Of a stretch of DNA of 59,045 nt, positions 42,678 to 51,011 are shown in pieces. The position numbers were made by a program, and so were the translations under genes. Under the pieces are notes generated by a model. It saw nothing but the letters and a program-made list of their open reading frames with translations. It searched no databases and was not told the DNA's origin. Position 1 is the first letter of the stretch, and the number at the start of each line of letters is the position of its first letter. The DNA lies in IMG/VR virus record IMGVR_UViG_3300034196_000113, positions 1 to 59,045 of that record, one strand, 5' to 3'. The stretch comes from a virus.

Positions 42678-44723
42678 TCAGCCTTGCAGCCACGGGTCGG
42701 ACGGTTGCCACGACGCCACATACGCGGGGCGTTCGGTCGGTTCTTGTCCGACGGGCGCCGGGCGGGTCTTGAGAATCTGGATCTGATTGGCGGCGAACCA
42801 CGCAGATCCCTCGCAGTCGAGAAAGTGATTGGCGCGATGCTTCTTCCACGTCGGCACGCCGCGCGCGTCGATCAGCCGGCTTTCCGAAGCGATCTGCTTG
42901 CAGTATTCGTCGTCGATATCCGCCGGCAGGTGCCAGACCATTTCTTTGCGCGCCGAGTGCTTAATGCGGGAGTGGACCCAGCTCTTCAAAACGTCGGTAT
43001 TCAGATGCCAGAGTTTAAGCCCGTAGCGCTTGATTTTCCCGCGCGTGTCAACCTCGGGGCGCGCGGCTTTCCACCAGCTATCCATCGTGTCCCGGCCCTT
43101 GGTCGGGATGCAGGTATCGTTGGCCGCGCAGAATTCGTAGACGCGTTGTTCGCGGTAGCCGGAGTCGATGGCGACCAGGGACACCCGCAGCCCGCCGAAC
43201 ACGCCATCCACAACCCGGGCCTTGAACTGCGTCCAGATATCCTCTTGGTCGGTGTCGCCGTAGAGCACGCCGCGTTGGACTAGGAAACTCTCGAAATTCG
43301 GGTCGTCGCTCGGCACCCAGCCGCGCACCACATACTGGATTTCCGCTTCGTTGAGGTCGGTGCCGACGGTCAACGTGGTCACCGGCTCGGGCACTTCGCC
43401 CAGGCGGTACGTGGACCGCTGCGCCAGGCTCAACACTTCCGTCCAGGGAGGGGTTTCCCCGCGCGCGAGGAAGCATTCCCCGAAGAGCGTGTTGTAAACG
43501 CCCTGGAGCCGCTGGGGCAACTCGCTCTTGAGCGCCAGGACCAGCTTGGACGCCATGCGTCCCCAGGTGTTGCGTGCGCTGAACGAGCACAGTCCGGAGA
43601 CCCAGAAGCTCGCGTTGGTAGCGCCGCGGGGCAGGACGCAATCCCCCCACGGCACGCGCACCGGCACCGATTGAGCCCCGCCCTCTTCGTGCAGGAGGAA
43701 CCCGGGCCCCTCGGGTCCGTCGTCGGCCACGCACCCCCAGTCCTTTTGGTAGTCGGCCGGCTTCTGCCCGGGGGCGACCATGCAGCCGCGGGCGTTCATC
43801 CATGAGCGGGATTTGTCGCGGATCTCCGACCCGCAGTTGGGGCAGACGATGTGCCCCTGCTCAAGCGCCTGCTCGGGCGTAACATCCTCGAGCGGGCGCA
43901 GGAGTTTGGATCGTGGAATGAAGTAGACCGAACACTCGGGGCAGGGCCAGGACCATTCGTGGCGCGTGCATTCCTGCCAATAGCGCCAGATGGCGGATAC
44001 CACGTCGTCCGAGCGGGCCCAGTGCTCCAGGCCGGTCACCGGATGCCGCTCCGCTTCTACCGACCCGTGGGTGGGCGTGCTGGTGCCTCCGACCACGCCT
44101 TCCGGGAAGCTCGCGGTGATGGCTTGGGCCATATCGACGACGGTCCCCTCCCCTGCCGTGGGCCGCTCGGCTTCGATACCGTCTATTTCGTCGATCATTA
44201 CCACGCCGGCCGCATCGGCTTTGAGCCCCGTATCCGAGCCGGCCCAAGTGAAGCGTAATGAAACCGAATTGACGATCTTGACGTGTTTCTTACACTTCTG
44301 GCCCCGCAGCGTTTTACTCCAGAGCGAAGCGGTAGACTCCAGCATGAATTGGACTTTCGGCTCGATCACATCGTCCACGTTATCGCGGGTGGGGCCGATG
44401 TAGAGGATCGGAGTCGGGTCGTCGTCGAGGCGTTGCCCGGCGACGTTGAAGATAACCCCGTTGGTCTTGGCCATTTGGCGGGCCATGACGAAGAAGATTT
44501 CCCGCAGTTGCCAGACCATGAACGCGCGGGCAATGGGGATCACATAGGGCGTGCGCGAGGTCCGCATCCTGCCCTTTTCCGCCGATCCGGCCGGGAGCCG
44601 CCGATTGGTATCAGCCCACTGGTCAGGCGTCCTGTTGGGCGGCGGGGCGATGATCTTCGCCGCTTGGACCGCGTAGTTCCTCTGCGAGCTGGGTAATCTC
44701 GGCGGCGAGCTGTTCTCGAACAT
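42678..44723 (-). CDS. Terminase large subunit, GpA family
   Basis: A 681-residue protein. The ATPase part has a deviant Walker A ARQMAKTN (81-88) and Walker B VMIDEID (175-181), with the GpA-typical ILYIGPTRDNVDDVIEPKVQ between. The nuclease region follows (VGTDLNEAEIQYVVRGWVPS, LVAIDSGYREQRVYEFC). It pumps and cuts DNA during packaging. GpA-type enzymes of lambda-like phages usually cut at cos sites; no cos site was located here. It overlaps the small subunit gene by 101 bases. Confidence 0.9.
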   Translation of the reverse strand: MFENSSPPRLPSSQRNYAVQAAKIIAPPPNRTPDQWADTNRRLPAGSAEKGRMRTSRTPYVIPIARAFMVWQLREIFFVMARQMAKTNGVIFNVAGQRLDDDPTPILYIGPTRDNVDDVIEPKVQFMLESTASLWSKTLRGQKCKKHVKIVNSVSLRFTWAGSDTGLKADAAGVVMIDEIDGIEAERPTAGEGTVVDMAQAITASFPEGVVGGTSTPTHGSVEAERHPVTGLEHWARSDDVVSAIWRYWQECTRHEWSWPCPECSVYFIPRSKLLRPLEDVTPEQALEQGHIVCPNCGSEIRDKSRSWMNARGCMVAPGQKPADYQKDWGCVADDGPEGPGFLLHEEGGAQSVPVRVPWGDCVLPRGATNASFWVSGLCSFSARNTWGRMASKLVLALKSELPQRLQGVYNTLFGECFLARGETPPWTEVLSLAQRSTYRLGEVPEPVTTLTVGTDLNEAEIQYVVRGWVPSDDPNFESFLVQRGVLYGDTDQEDIWTQFKARVVDGVFGGLRVSLVAIDSGYREQRVYEFCAANDTCIPTKGRDTMDSWWKAARPEVDTRGKIKRYGLKLWHLNTDVLKSWVHSRIKHSARKEMVWHLPADIDDEYCKQIASESRLIDARGVPTWKKHRANHFLDCEGSAWFAANQIQILKTRPAPVGQEPTERPAYVASWQPSDPWLQG

Positions 44724-45306
44724 TAAACTCTTCGCGTTTGAGGATGGCCCGCGCTTCGGCGGGGGTCTCCAGGTTGCACATGGTGGGTGCCAGGCGCGCG
44801 ACCATCGACCCGAAGGCGGCGACCACCAGGCCCGCCAGGGTCACCCAGCCGGCCTCGCAGTCCTCGCGCGGCACCAGATTGCGCTCGACGGCCTGCCGCT
44901 CCAGTTGGGCGCGGATGCGTTGCTCGCGAATCAGCATGAGTTTTTCGTCGGCCATGCGCCCGGCATCGTCGTGACCCTCGGCCTTGCGCTTCCACTTCTC
45001 CATGTACCACGGCACCGATTGGCGGAAGTCGAATACGCCGCGGGATTCCCGGGGCATGTTCTCTTCGCGCACCAACCGCTGGACCCCGGTACGCCCGATG
45101 CCCATCACGGCACCGAGATCGTCCGCCGAGCCGTGAAAGCGATTCTCCCGCAAGTGCAGGATGTAGGCCTGAGTACACTTGAAGATATCGAATTTGCCGT
45201 CCAACGGCGGGGGAATAACCTTCTCGACTTGAAGAGCCTGTACTTCCGGCTCCGACAGATTGAAGAGGGCGGCGACTGCGGCTAAGTTCTCTGCTCGCAA
45301 GGACAT
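44623..45306 (-). CDS. Terminase small subunit, Nu1-like
   Basis: A 227-residue protein. Two DNA-binding helical segments are visible: an N-terminal LAAVAALFNLSEPEVQALQV and a middle GSADDLGAVMGIGRTGVQRL HTH, then a long helix (ADEKLMLIREQRIRAQLERQ) and an acidic tail. This is the Nu1/gpNu1-like layout. It is the first gene of the leftward virion operon. Confidence 0.7.
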   Translation of the reverse strand: MSLRAENLAAVAALFNLSEPEVQALQVEKVIPPPLDGKFDIFKCTQAYILHLRENRFHGSADDLGAVMGIGRTGVQRLVREENMPRESRGVFDFRQSVPWYMEKWKRKAEGHDDAGRMADEKLMLIREQRIRAQLERQAVERNLVPREDCEAGWVTLAGLVVAAFGSMVARLAPTMCNLETPAEARAILKREEFNVREQLAAEITQLAEELRGPSGEDHRPAAQQDA

Positions 45307-45430
45307 AGTTCGTTTCCCAAACTCGATTTTCTACATTGTTGTTTTTCTTGATTTTTTCGACTAAACCGGATCTAATATCCTCGCATGTAATTTTTTCCCC
45401 AAAACAGGCTCGAAAAACGGTGAGTTCGCT
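45307..45430. promoter_or_regulatory. Divergent AT-rich promoter region
   Basis: AT-rich gap between the leftward virion operon and rightward accessory genes. On the plus strand TTGATT (45348) and TAATAT (45373-45378) are spaced 19 bases apart and could serve the gene at 45431. The minus-strand promoter for late genes is not obvious, which would fit activator dependence. Confidence 0.4.
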
Positions 45431-45589
45431 ATGTTCGACCCGGAAACAATGAAGCCCATCTTTCTCTTCCTCGGCTTGATGTCGACCAGTCTATGCCTCG
45501 GCTACTGGATCACCGAAGATGCCGTGCGACCCAGATTGGCGTTCGGCGCCGCCGGCATTACGTCGTTTCTCATTTATAGCGTGCTTTGA
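45431..45589 (+). CDS. Small two-helix membrane protein
   Basis: 52 residues, too short for routine gene lists. The start ATG has GGTGAG eight bases upstream. Two hydrophobic helices: PIFLFLGLMSTSLCLGYWI and RLAFGAAGITSFLIYSVL, with the charged turn TEDAVRP between. Small two-helix proteins in phages act as holins, superinfection-exclusion or membrane toxins; which one is open. Confidence 0.6.
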   Translation: MFDPETMKPIFLFLGLMSTSLCLGYWITEDAVRPRLAFGAAGITSFLIYSVL

Positions 45590-45609
45590 CACGCGAGAGC
45601 ACAAAAAGT

Positions 45610-46479
45610 ATGACCGCTGCAAGCAAGCGTACCACCGGCATCGAGTGGACAACCCATACCTGGAACCCGTTTGTGGGCTGTAACGTCCACAGTGCGGGAT
45701 GCTCCCACTGCTATGCCATGCGCCAGGCTTGGCGCTTGGAACATGCCTTCAAAATGCCCCAATACCTGGGGACCACCACCAAAGTCAACGGCAATCCCGT
45801 GTGGACCGGAGTCGTCAACCGGGCGGCAACCACCATGAAGTTGCCCTACAAGCTCGCACCGGGATTGATCTTCGTCAACAGTATGTCCGACTTCTTCCAC
45901 CCCAATGCGGAAGACGCATGGCGCCTGGAAGCGCTGGGAGTGATGCAGGACTGCCCCCAGCACCAATTCCAGATTCTCACCAAGCGGCCCGAGTTAATCG
46001 CCCCGTTTGCGCAACGGTGTGCCCTGGATCGAGGGCCGGGGAACTGGTTTCCCGATAACGTCTGGATCGGGGCCACCGTCGAAGACGCGCGGGTCACGCA
46101 CCGCATCGACACGCTTCGGGGGGTGCGCGCGGCCGTGCGCTTCCTCTCCTGCGAGCCCCTAATCGGCTCGCTCGATTTCCCGGATCTGACGGGGATCGAC
46201 TGGGTCATTTCCGGGGGCGAATCGGGACCGGGCGCCCGGCCGATGAACCCCGATTGGATTCGCGAACTGCGCGACCAGTGCAACGTCGAAGACATCCCCT
46301 ACTTCTTCAAGCAGTTCGGGACCATCGGCAACAACCCGCTCTTCCGCTCCCCGCCGCCCGGGGTATCCGGCACAAAGTGGGTGGAAATGAACGATCCCGT
46401 CGGTAAGGGAGGATCGCGGATCGACGGGGTCGAATGGAAGCAATGGCCATCCGCCTACGTTCCCCCCGATCTGTTATAG
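45610..46479 (+). CDS. DUF5131 (phage Gp37/Gp68) radical-SAM-like protein
   Basis: 289 residues from the ATG at 45610. The N-terminus reads TGIEWTTHTWNPFVGCNVHS, then AGCSHCYAM: the cysteine cluster of the Gp37/Gp68 (DUF5131) proteins, related to radical SAM enzymes. Further signatures: GLIFVNSMSDFFHP, FQILTKRPE, VWIGATVED, FLSCEPLIGSLD, WVISGGESGPGARPM, FFKQFG. These proteins are frequent in phages; the substrate is unknown. A GCGAGA leader box lies 11 bases before the start. Confidence 0.85.
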   Translation: MTAASKRTTGIEWTTHTWNPFVGCNVHSAGCSHCYAMRQAWRLEHAFKMPQYLGTTTKVNGNPVWTGVVNRAATTMKLPYKLAPGLIFVNSMSDFFHPNAEDAWRLEALGVMQDCPQHQFQILTKRPELIAPFAQRCALDRGPGNWFPDNVWIGATVEDARVTHRIDTLRGVRAAVRFLSCEPLIGSLDFPDLTGIDWVISGGESGPGARPMNPDWIRELRDQCNVEDIPYFFKQFGTIGNNPLFRSPPPGVSGTKWVEMNDPVGKGGSRIDGVEWKQWPSAYVPPDLL

Positions 46480-46489
46480 GACATCGCCT

Positions 46490-46696
46490 ATGAGCTGGAG
46501 CCGTCCGACCGTCACCCCCGACCCGGACGGCATCCATGCTGTCTTGGACTTCGGCTCCCAGCGCATCACGGTCTGTCACGATGCCGTCGGTCACTGGGTC
46601 CACGTCGACACTTGGCGCGTCTACTCTGTCGATGGCATCCTGTTGTGGGCCCCGCCTTCGGTACGGGCCCTGCCCGAATACATGCGCCGCCGATAA
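46490..46696 (+). CDS. Hypothetical small protein
   Basis: 68 residues, starting 10 bases after the DUF5131 gene. Beta-type pattern DGIHAVLDFGSQRITVCHDA, GHWVHVDTWRVYSVDG. No family recognised. Confidence 0.5.
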   Translation: MSWSRPTVTPDPDGIHAVLDFGSQRITVCHDAVGHWVHVDTWRVYSVDGILLWAPPSVRALPEYMRRR

Positions 46697-46734
46697 GTCG
46701 ATCCTTCCCCCAACAAATCGAGTACACCCCTTCT

Positions 46735-47307
46735 ATGGACCAGAAAGTTCACCCCGGAAGCGCCCACGTCTGGTTGAAAAAAACCGTCAAGGCGTTTCTC
46801 GACTACCGCTACGATCGGCCGGCTGCAATCGATGTCCCCTGCGGGAGTTGCCACGCCTGCTGCTACGGCTACGAAACGGAGGTCCGCGACAGCGACGACC
46901 CCAGCCTTGAACGCGTCCCGGGCGTGAAGTACGCCTACAGCCTTCCCCAGGAAGCGGACGGACGGTGTAAATACTTCATGGATGAGCAGTGCCAGGTCTA
47001 CGACAAGCGCCCGGCCTGCTGCCGGATCTACGATTGCCGCCAAATGTTCTTCGCGCGCACCCGGGGCAAGCGCACCGACATCAACGCGGCAATCGAACGC
47101 TGGAGCGATACGCAGGTCGTCAAGACGCTCGAGGACAAGGCCGCGCTCCTGCTATTCAGGGTGGTGCGCGAAGACGCGGTACGAATGGCGAACGGGTTGC
47201 GGGAAGGCGAGGACGGCACGAACTGCGAGGATATCGCGATGATGACGGTGATCCTCGCCGGGATGAAGCTCGGCATGATCTCGGAATCCGACAGGCCCCA
47301 AGCATGA
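46735..47307 (+). CDS. YkgJ-type cysteine-cluster protein
   Basis: 190 residues from the ATG at 46735. Cysteines VPCGSCHACCYGYE, then GRCKYFMDEQCQVYDKRP and ACCRIYDC match the YkgJ family of zinc- or iron-cluster proteins (CxxCxxCC plus later cysteines). The C-terminal third is helical. Family members are associated with metal-dependent modification steps. It may work with the DUF5131 protein two genes upstream; that is inference from proximity. The downstream gene starts in its stop codon (ATGA overlap). Confidence 0.75.
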   Translation: MDQKVHPGSAHVWLKKTVKAFLDYRYDRPAAIDVPCGSCHACCYGYETEVRDSDDPSLERVPGVKYAYSLPQEADGRCKYFMDEQCQVYDKRPACCRIYDCRQMFFARTRGKRTDINAAIERWSDTQVVKTLEDKAALLLFRVVREDAVRMANGLREGEDGTNCEDIAMMTVILAGMKLGMISESDRPQA

Positions 47308-47723
47308 CTGCGACCTTGCGAGTCGGTCTCGGAATCCTCGCCGCCCTGGGGGCCTGCTCCGGGTACGCTGCCAACGAAGCGATGGGCGTTCCCTGTTTTG
47401 TGGAGTGGGACTTTCCCCAGACCTACGAGCCAACCATCGACGGGTTCCGCGTCTATGTGGACGGCGCCGCCCGCGCAGAGGTAAAGCCGCACGAGCGCTC
47501 CGCACCCTGCGGGGTACTGATGGCTGGTCCCCATGCGTTTTGGGTCTCGGCATACCGAGTCGCCACCGAATGGTACAAGGAAGAGGCCCAATTCATCGTC
47601 CCTACCGCTCCGATCCAACCCAATCCGACCTGCGGCCCGGAGACTTGGCCGGATCGTACCTGCGGGCTATCCGACCCGCCCCAAGGCACCGTCTACGAAA
47701 ATGGGGCCGTCCCGCCGCCCTGA
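47304..47723 (+). CDS. Secreted lipoprotein-like protein with Fn3-like domain
   Basis: 139 residues. The N-terminus RVGLGILAALGACSG is a signal peptide with lipobox LGAC. The rest looks like one fibronectin-III-type beta sandwich (FVEWDFPQTYEPTIDGFRVY, GPHAFWVSAYRV), followed by a Cys/Pro-rich tail. A phage lipoprotein could act in superinfection exclusion or as an outer-membrane spanin; the Fn3-like part favours the first. It converges with the methyltransferase gene, overlapping its end by 31 bases. Confidence 0.6.
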   Translation: MTATLRVGLGILAALGACSGYAANEAMGVPCFVEWDFPQTYEPTIDGFRVYVDGAARAEVKPHERSAPCGVLMAGPHAFWVSAYRVATEWYKEEAQFIVPTAPIQPNPTCGPETWPDRTCGLSDPPQGTVYENGAVPPP

Positions 47724-48328
47724 ACGAGCATGGCCCCGTAGTGGGTCATGTCGTCCAAATTCCCCGTGTAGTACCCGTGCCACCAGGCAATGCCGTAGCC
47801 CGCGGCCCCGACGATCTCCCCGAGTTTCTGCTGGCAGAATTCCAGGTAGTGGGCCCGCACTTTGTCGTTGCCCCACTGGGCCGCGGCTTTCTTGGTCGAG
47901 CCCACCTTCCAGGCGCCCTTGACGCGCGCGTTCTGCCTCAAGCCGTCGTTCACGGCGAGGACCATCCGCGGGGCGAGAAGGCGACGGGCTTTGAAGAACC
48001 CCTCAATGGTGGGCCAGGGCTCGCCGAAGGGATCAACGTCCAGGACTTCCACCGTGGAGGTCCGAAAGAGCCCCGCCCCGAGCATCGCTTCCGCCTTGCC
48101 CTCGTAGATCGCCCAGGTCGGGCGCTGGCGTGCCAGAAACTCGGCTTTGTCCGGGTCTTTCTCGATAGCGCCGCCCGGGAAGCCGCTATACAGCCGCTTC
48201 CAGATTTCCCCGCGTCCGCCATGCGTCTCCAGGACGAACGGCTTAGCGATTCCCAGCCGCTCCAGCAAGTTCCGCCGCAACGCGATCTTCTCCGCCCCGG
48301 TCGAGTTGACTTGCCGAATCACGGTCAT
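47693..48328 (-). CDS. SAM methyltransferase-like protein, Trm1-type motif
   Basis: 211 residues from the ATG at 48328. FVLETHGGRGEIWKRLYSGF is a motif I region, GGAIEKDPDKAEFLARQRPT a motif II/III region, and VEVLDVDPFGEPWPTIEGFF contains D-P-F-G-x-P, as in Trm1 tRNA guanine methyltransferases. Substrate not determinable: tRNA, DNA or other. It is encoded with, and overlaps by 86 bases, a ParB-like gene. Such pairs occur in phages and integrative elements. Confidence 0.6.
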   Translation of the reverse strand: MTVIRQVNSTGAEKIALRRNLLERLGIAKPFVLETHGGRGEIWKRLYSGFPGGAIEKDPDKAEFLARQRPTWAIYEGKAEAMLGAGLFRTSTVEVLDVDPFGEPWPTIEGFFKARRLLAPRMVLAVNDGLRQNARVKGAWKVGSTKKAAAQWGNDKVRAHYLEFCQQKLGEIVGAAGYGIAWWHGYYTGNLDDMTHYGAMLVQGGGTAPFS

Positions 48329-49040
48329 TGGAATCGACTCCCTGCCATTGCAGATAGACGCGGGCAAGCTCCTGGATCGCCTCTGCCCGATTGATCTTGC
48401 CGGTTGCGGCAATCGCCCGCTCGACCAGCTCGGCCTCGTCGATCAGGTACACGGCTTTGATAACAACCTTGCGCTCGCTGAACGACTTTTGAACCGAGTC
48501 GAAGTTGGTCTTGTCGCGGCCCACGTATTGCGCGGCCAGTTCCAGGGCTTCGCGCGCCTGCGCCTCCAGGTCGTCGAACAGGCCGACCATCGCATCGCTG
48601 CCGGCGGGCCCGTCGTGGCGAATCTCGTTCAGGTTGCGCTGGACCGCGGAATAGTCCGCTTCCGATAGCGCCGTGAGGGCATCGTGCGAGGCCAGGGCGA
48701 TGCGCTCTTCGTCGTCGGTCAGCGTCAGGGGCTCGACCGGAACCTTCTCCCCCGCCGCCTTGGACAGCATCGTTCGCAGATGCCCGTCGATGATGAGGTC
48801 GTGCCGGCCGGTGCGCCGGCTCACCTTCACCCGATCCGTCCAACCCAGCTCGGAGAGCACGCCCCGCATGATCGCTCGCTGGTGCTCCGGGTGGATCCGC
48901 CAGTTATCCGGATGGGCCAGGAGCGTGTCCGGATCGACCCATTCGACCTTGCTCGGATCGGCGAACTTGGAGCGGAAAGCCCCGCGGGGGCCGGTGGATT
49001 GCGCCGCCGGAGGGCGCCGTTTGCTTGGTATGTCGCTCAT
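48243..49040 (-). CDS. ParB-like N-terminal domain protein
   Basis: A 265-residue protein. Residues 30-95 have the ParB/Srx fold pattern: LLAHPDNWRIHPEHQRAIMR, GVLSELGWTDRVKV, HDLIIDGHLRTML. The rest is helical. No ParA is present, so classical partition is doubtful. Similar stand-alone proteins in phages sit next to methyltransferases. A TACAAT box five bases before the start may be its -10. It reads away from the structured RNA region. Confidence 0.7.
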   Translation of the reverse strand: MSDIPSKRRPPAAQSTGPRGAFRSKFADPSKVEWVDPDTLLAHPDNWRIHPEHQRAIMRGVLSELGWTDRVKVSRRTGRHDLIIDGHLRTMLSKAAGEKVPVEPLTLTDDEERIALASHDALTALSEADYSAVQRNLNEIRHDGPAGSDAMVGLFDDLEAQAREALELAAQYVGRDKTNFDSVQKSFSERKVVIKAVYLIDEAELVERAIAATGKINRAEAIQELARVYLQWQGVDSNDRDSASQLDRGGEDRVAAELAGAAGNR

Positions 49041-49135
49041 GCGGTCATTGTAGCAGGGATTTTCCGGCGAATAGGTTGTTTCAAAAACCGTCGGATTTTA
49101 ATTATTGGAAAGACCCAAAAACGCGTGCGATATCA

Positions 49136-49165
49136 TTGACGCATGGGAAAATTTTACCGTACTAT
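49136..49165 (+). promoter_or_regulatory. Promoter in front of structured RNA region
   Basis: TTGACG (49136-49141), 18 bases, TACTAT (49160-49165). This is the best sigma-70-type match I see in the region, and a second TTGACA begins at 49165. It would start transcription at about 49172 into 560 bases of gene-free, hairpin-rich sequence and then the MoxR operon. Confidence 0.6.
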
Positions 49166-49171
49166 TGACAC

Positions 49172-49735
49172 TCGGGATTCCCCTGTACACCGGATGTATC
49201 GGACGCCCGAATCGCTCGGGATCGCCTATCTAAGGATAGGGACGCGATCCGACCGGATAACGCAACCTGCGACCGCTCACGCGATGCCAGGATGCTAAAC
49301 CGGACCCGTACCGCGCGGAATTGCGACCGGATCGGACCTTGCGCAGTGAGAGCAAGCGCAGGCAAAGAGACCGACTCGCAATGGCTCAAGGGGAAGCACG
49401 AGGCTTCCGGAGCAACGACTTTACCGCAGTGTCGCTCGATGGTCGGACATGACTTCCCACCCCATCGAGTTTCATTCGGACCCTGATAGCTTGGGGAAAG
49501 GACAAAAGCTAGACCGGCCTAACCCGCATCCTTGGGGCCTTAAACCGTAAATCGTAGGATGCAAGGGAGACACGCGAACCTATCGGTTCCTGGAGTCTCC
49601 CGCCCGCCCTTGGTGCTGCGCCGTAGCTTCACCGGGGAACGCGGGAGTAATCGGGTCTCCCTCTGAATGAAAGGCCCGATGCGAAACCCGATGGGTTTCG
49701 TTCTGCGTATTCGGTCGAATGCGCAGAATAAAGAC
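49172..49735 (+). ncRNA. Candidate large structured RNA (~560 nt)
   Basis: No credible gene, but many long perfect stems: GGATCG/CGATCC enclosing CCTATC/GATAGG (49219-49250); GGAAGC/GCTTCC (49392-49408); CTCGATGG/CCATCGAG (49435-49469); TAGCTT/AAGCTA (49487-49511); GCATCC/GGATGC (49526-49562); GGGAGAC/GTCTCCC enclosing GAACC/GGTTC (49565-49601); ATCGGG/CCCGAT (49650-49680); CGAAACCC/GGGTTTCG (49682-49700); CTGCG-t-ATTCG/CGAAT-g-CGCAG (49703-49726). Size and phage location recall large ornate RNAs such as GOLLD and ROOL, but I cannot assign it to either. It could also be an elaborate leader of the downstream operon. Confidence 0.65.
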
Positions 49736-49761
49736 CATCATTCCGAGTTGCGAGATCATTC

Positions 49762-50784
49762 ATGGACAATTTGAGCAATTGCGTCACCACGGTCAAGCCT
49801 TCTTATGCCGCGATGTCGATAGAGTGCTTTTTGAGGGCGCGGACCCCCGTTTTTCTGTGGGGCCCCCCGGGTATTGGGAAATCGGACGTGGTCCGTCAGG
49901 TCGCCAAGCGCGCCGGCAGGACCGTGATCGACATTCGGGCCGTGCAGTTCGACCCGGTCGATCTGCGGGGCATTCCTGCCCGCGACAAGCGGGGCTATAC
50001 CGTCTGGTCGATCCCGGATCTGTTGCCGCGCGAAGACAGGGACGGCCCCGAGGGCATCCTGTTTCTGGACGAGCTGACTTCGGCCTCGCTGTCCATGCAG
50101 GCAGCGTGCTACCAGCTCGTACTGGATCGCAAGCTCGGGGATTACGTCCTGCCCGACGGCTGGGACATTATCGGCGCCGGGAACCGGGAGACCGACCGGG
50201 GCGTGACGATTCGGATGCCCACCCCGCTGGCGAATCGGTTCGGTCACCTGGACGTGGCGACCGATTTGAAGGACTGGTGCCGCTGGGCGAATAAGAAGGG
50301 CATCGAGCCCGAGATTATCGCGTTCCTGCGCTTCCGGCCGGAGCTTCTGCACGCGTTCGACCCCCGCTCCGGCGAGAAGGCGTTTCCGACGCCCCGGTCT
50401 TGGGAAATGACCAGTCGGACCTTCGCCGCCGATGTCCCGCTGGCCGTGCAGATGCCCGTCTATGCCGGGCTGGTCGGACAGGCCGCGGCTATCGAACTGA
50501 CCGGGTTCCTGCGGATCTGGGCAACCCTGCCGTCGATTGACGGCATCTTGATGAATCCCCAGACCGCGCCGGTCCCGACCGAAAGCTCGGCCCTGTTCGC
50601 CGTCACTGCCGCGCTTGCCAAGCGGGCCGACGATGCGAACTTCCCCCGGGTGTGGACCTATGCGAAGCGCCTGCCCCCCGAGTACACCGTTCTTCTTATG
50701 AGCGATGCCACCCGACGCAATTCGGCGTTGGAGCAAACCAAATCGTTCGTCGAGTTCGGTAGCGAATACGCGGACGTGCTATGA
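49762..50784 (+). CDS. MoxR-type AAA+ ATPase
   Basis: A 340-residue protein. Walker A GPPGIGKS (34-41), Walker B ILFLDE (99-104), sensor region IIGAGNRETDRGV, and arginine-finger region LANRFGHLDV. MoxR ATPases remodel partner proteins together with VWA-domain proteins; such a partner lies at 53249. The leader has GCGAGA six bases before the start. It is the first gene after the structured RNA region and its stop overlaps the next start. Confidence 0.85.
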   Translation: MDNLSNCVTTVKPSYAAMSIECFLRARTPVFLWGPPGIGKSDVVRQVAKRAGRTVIDIRAVQFDPVDLRGIPARDKRGYTVWSIPDLLPREDRDGPEGILFLDELTSASLSMQAACYQLVLDRKLGDYVLPDGWDIIGAGNRETDRGVTIRMPTPLANRFGHLDVATDLKDWCRWANKKGIEPEIIAFLRFRPELLHAFDPRSGEKAFPTPRSWEMTSRTFAADVPLAVQMPVYAGLVGQAAAIELTGFLRIWATLPSIDGILMNPQTAPVPTESSALFAVTAALAKRADDANFPRVWTYAKRLPPEYTVLLMSDATRRNSALEQTKSFVEFGSEYADVL

Positions 50785-50999
50785 ATTACAACACCGTTAT
50801 CGGCTCGGCAAAGGCGATTGTCGACGGCAAAGAGACCTATCTGTCTCGGTGTACGCCGATTGACCCGTTGCCGCAGTGCGAGCACTGCATTCGGCAAGAC
50901 GTGCGCTTACCTCCCCTGCTGGAGTACAGCGCTGCGAAATGTTGGGGTGTGGGGCCGTGCTTATTCATAACCGGCGAGAACATCAAACGCAGTAAGTAG
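50781..50999 (+). CDS. Small Cys-containing protein
   Basis: 72 residues, coupled to the ATPase gene by a 4-base overlap. Cysteines in CTPIDPLPQCEHCIRQD and CWGVGPC may bind zinc. No family recognised. It is followed by a strong double hairpin. Confidence 0.55.
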   Translation: MNYNTVIGSAKAIVDGKETYLSRCTPIDPLPQCEHCIRQDVRLPPLLEYSAAKCWGVGPCLFITGENIKRSK

Positions 51000-51011
51000 G
51001 AACCTTGACCA

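Noticed and set aside
48243-49040. ParAB partition operon
   Set aside because: Only a ParB-type N-terminal domain is present, with no ParA ATPase and no clear centromere repeats nearby.
49292-49486. A 64-residue open frame in the structured RNA region
   Set aside because: It crosses several strong hairpins, has no ribosome site and shows no protein-like pattern.
49041-49761. tRNA gene in the gene-free stretch
   Set aside because: No cloverleaf or GGTTCGAATCC-type T-loop was found on either strand by eye.
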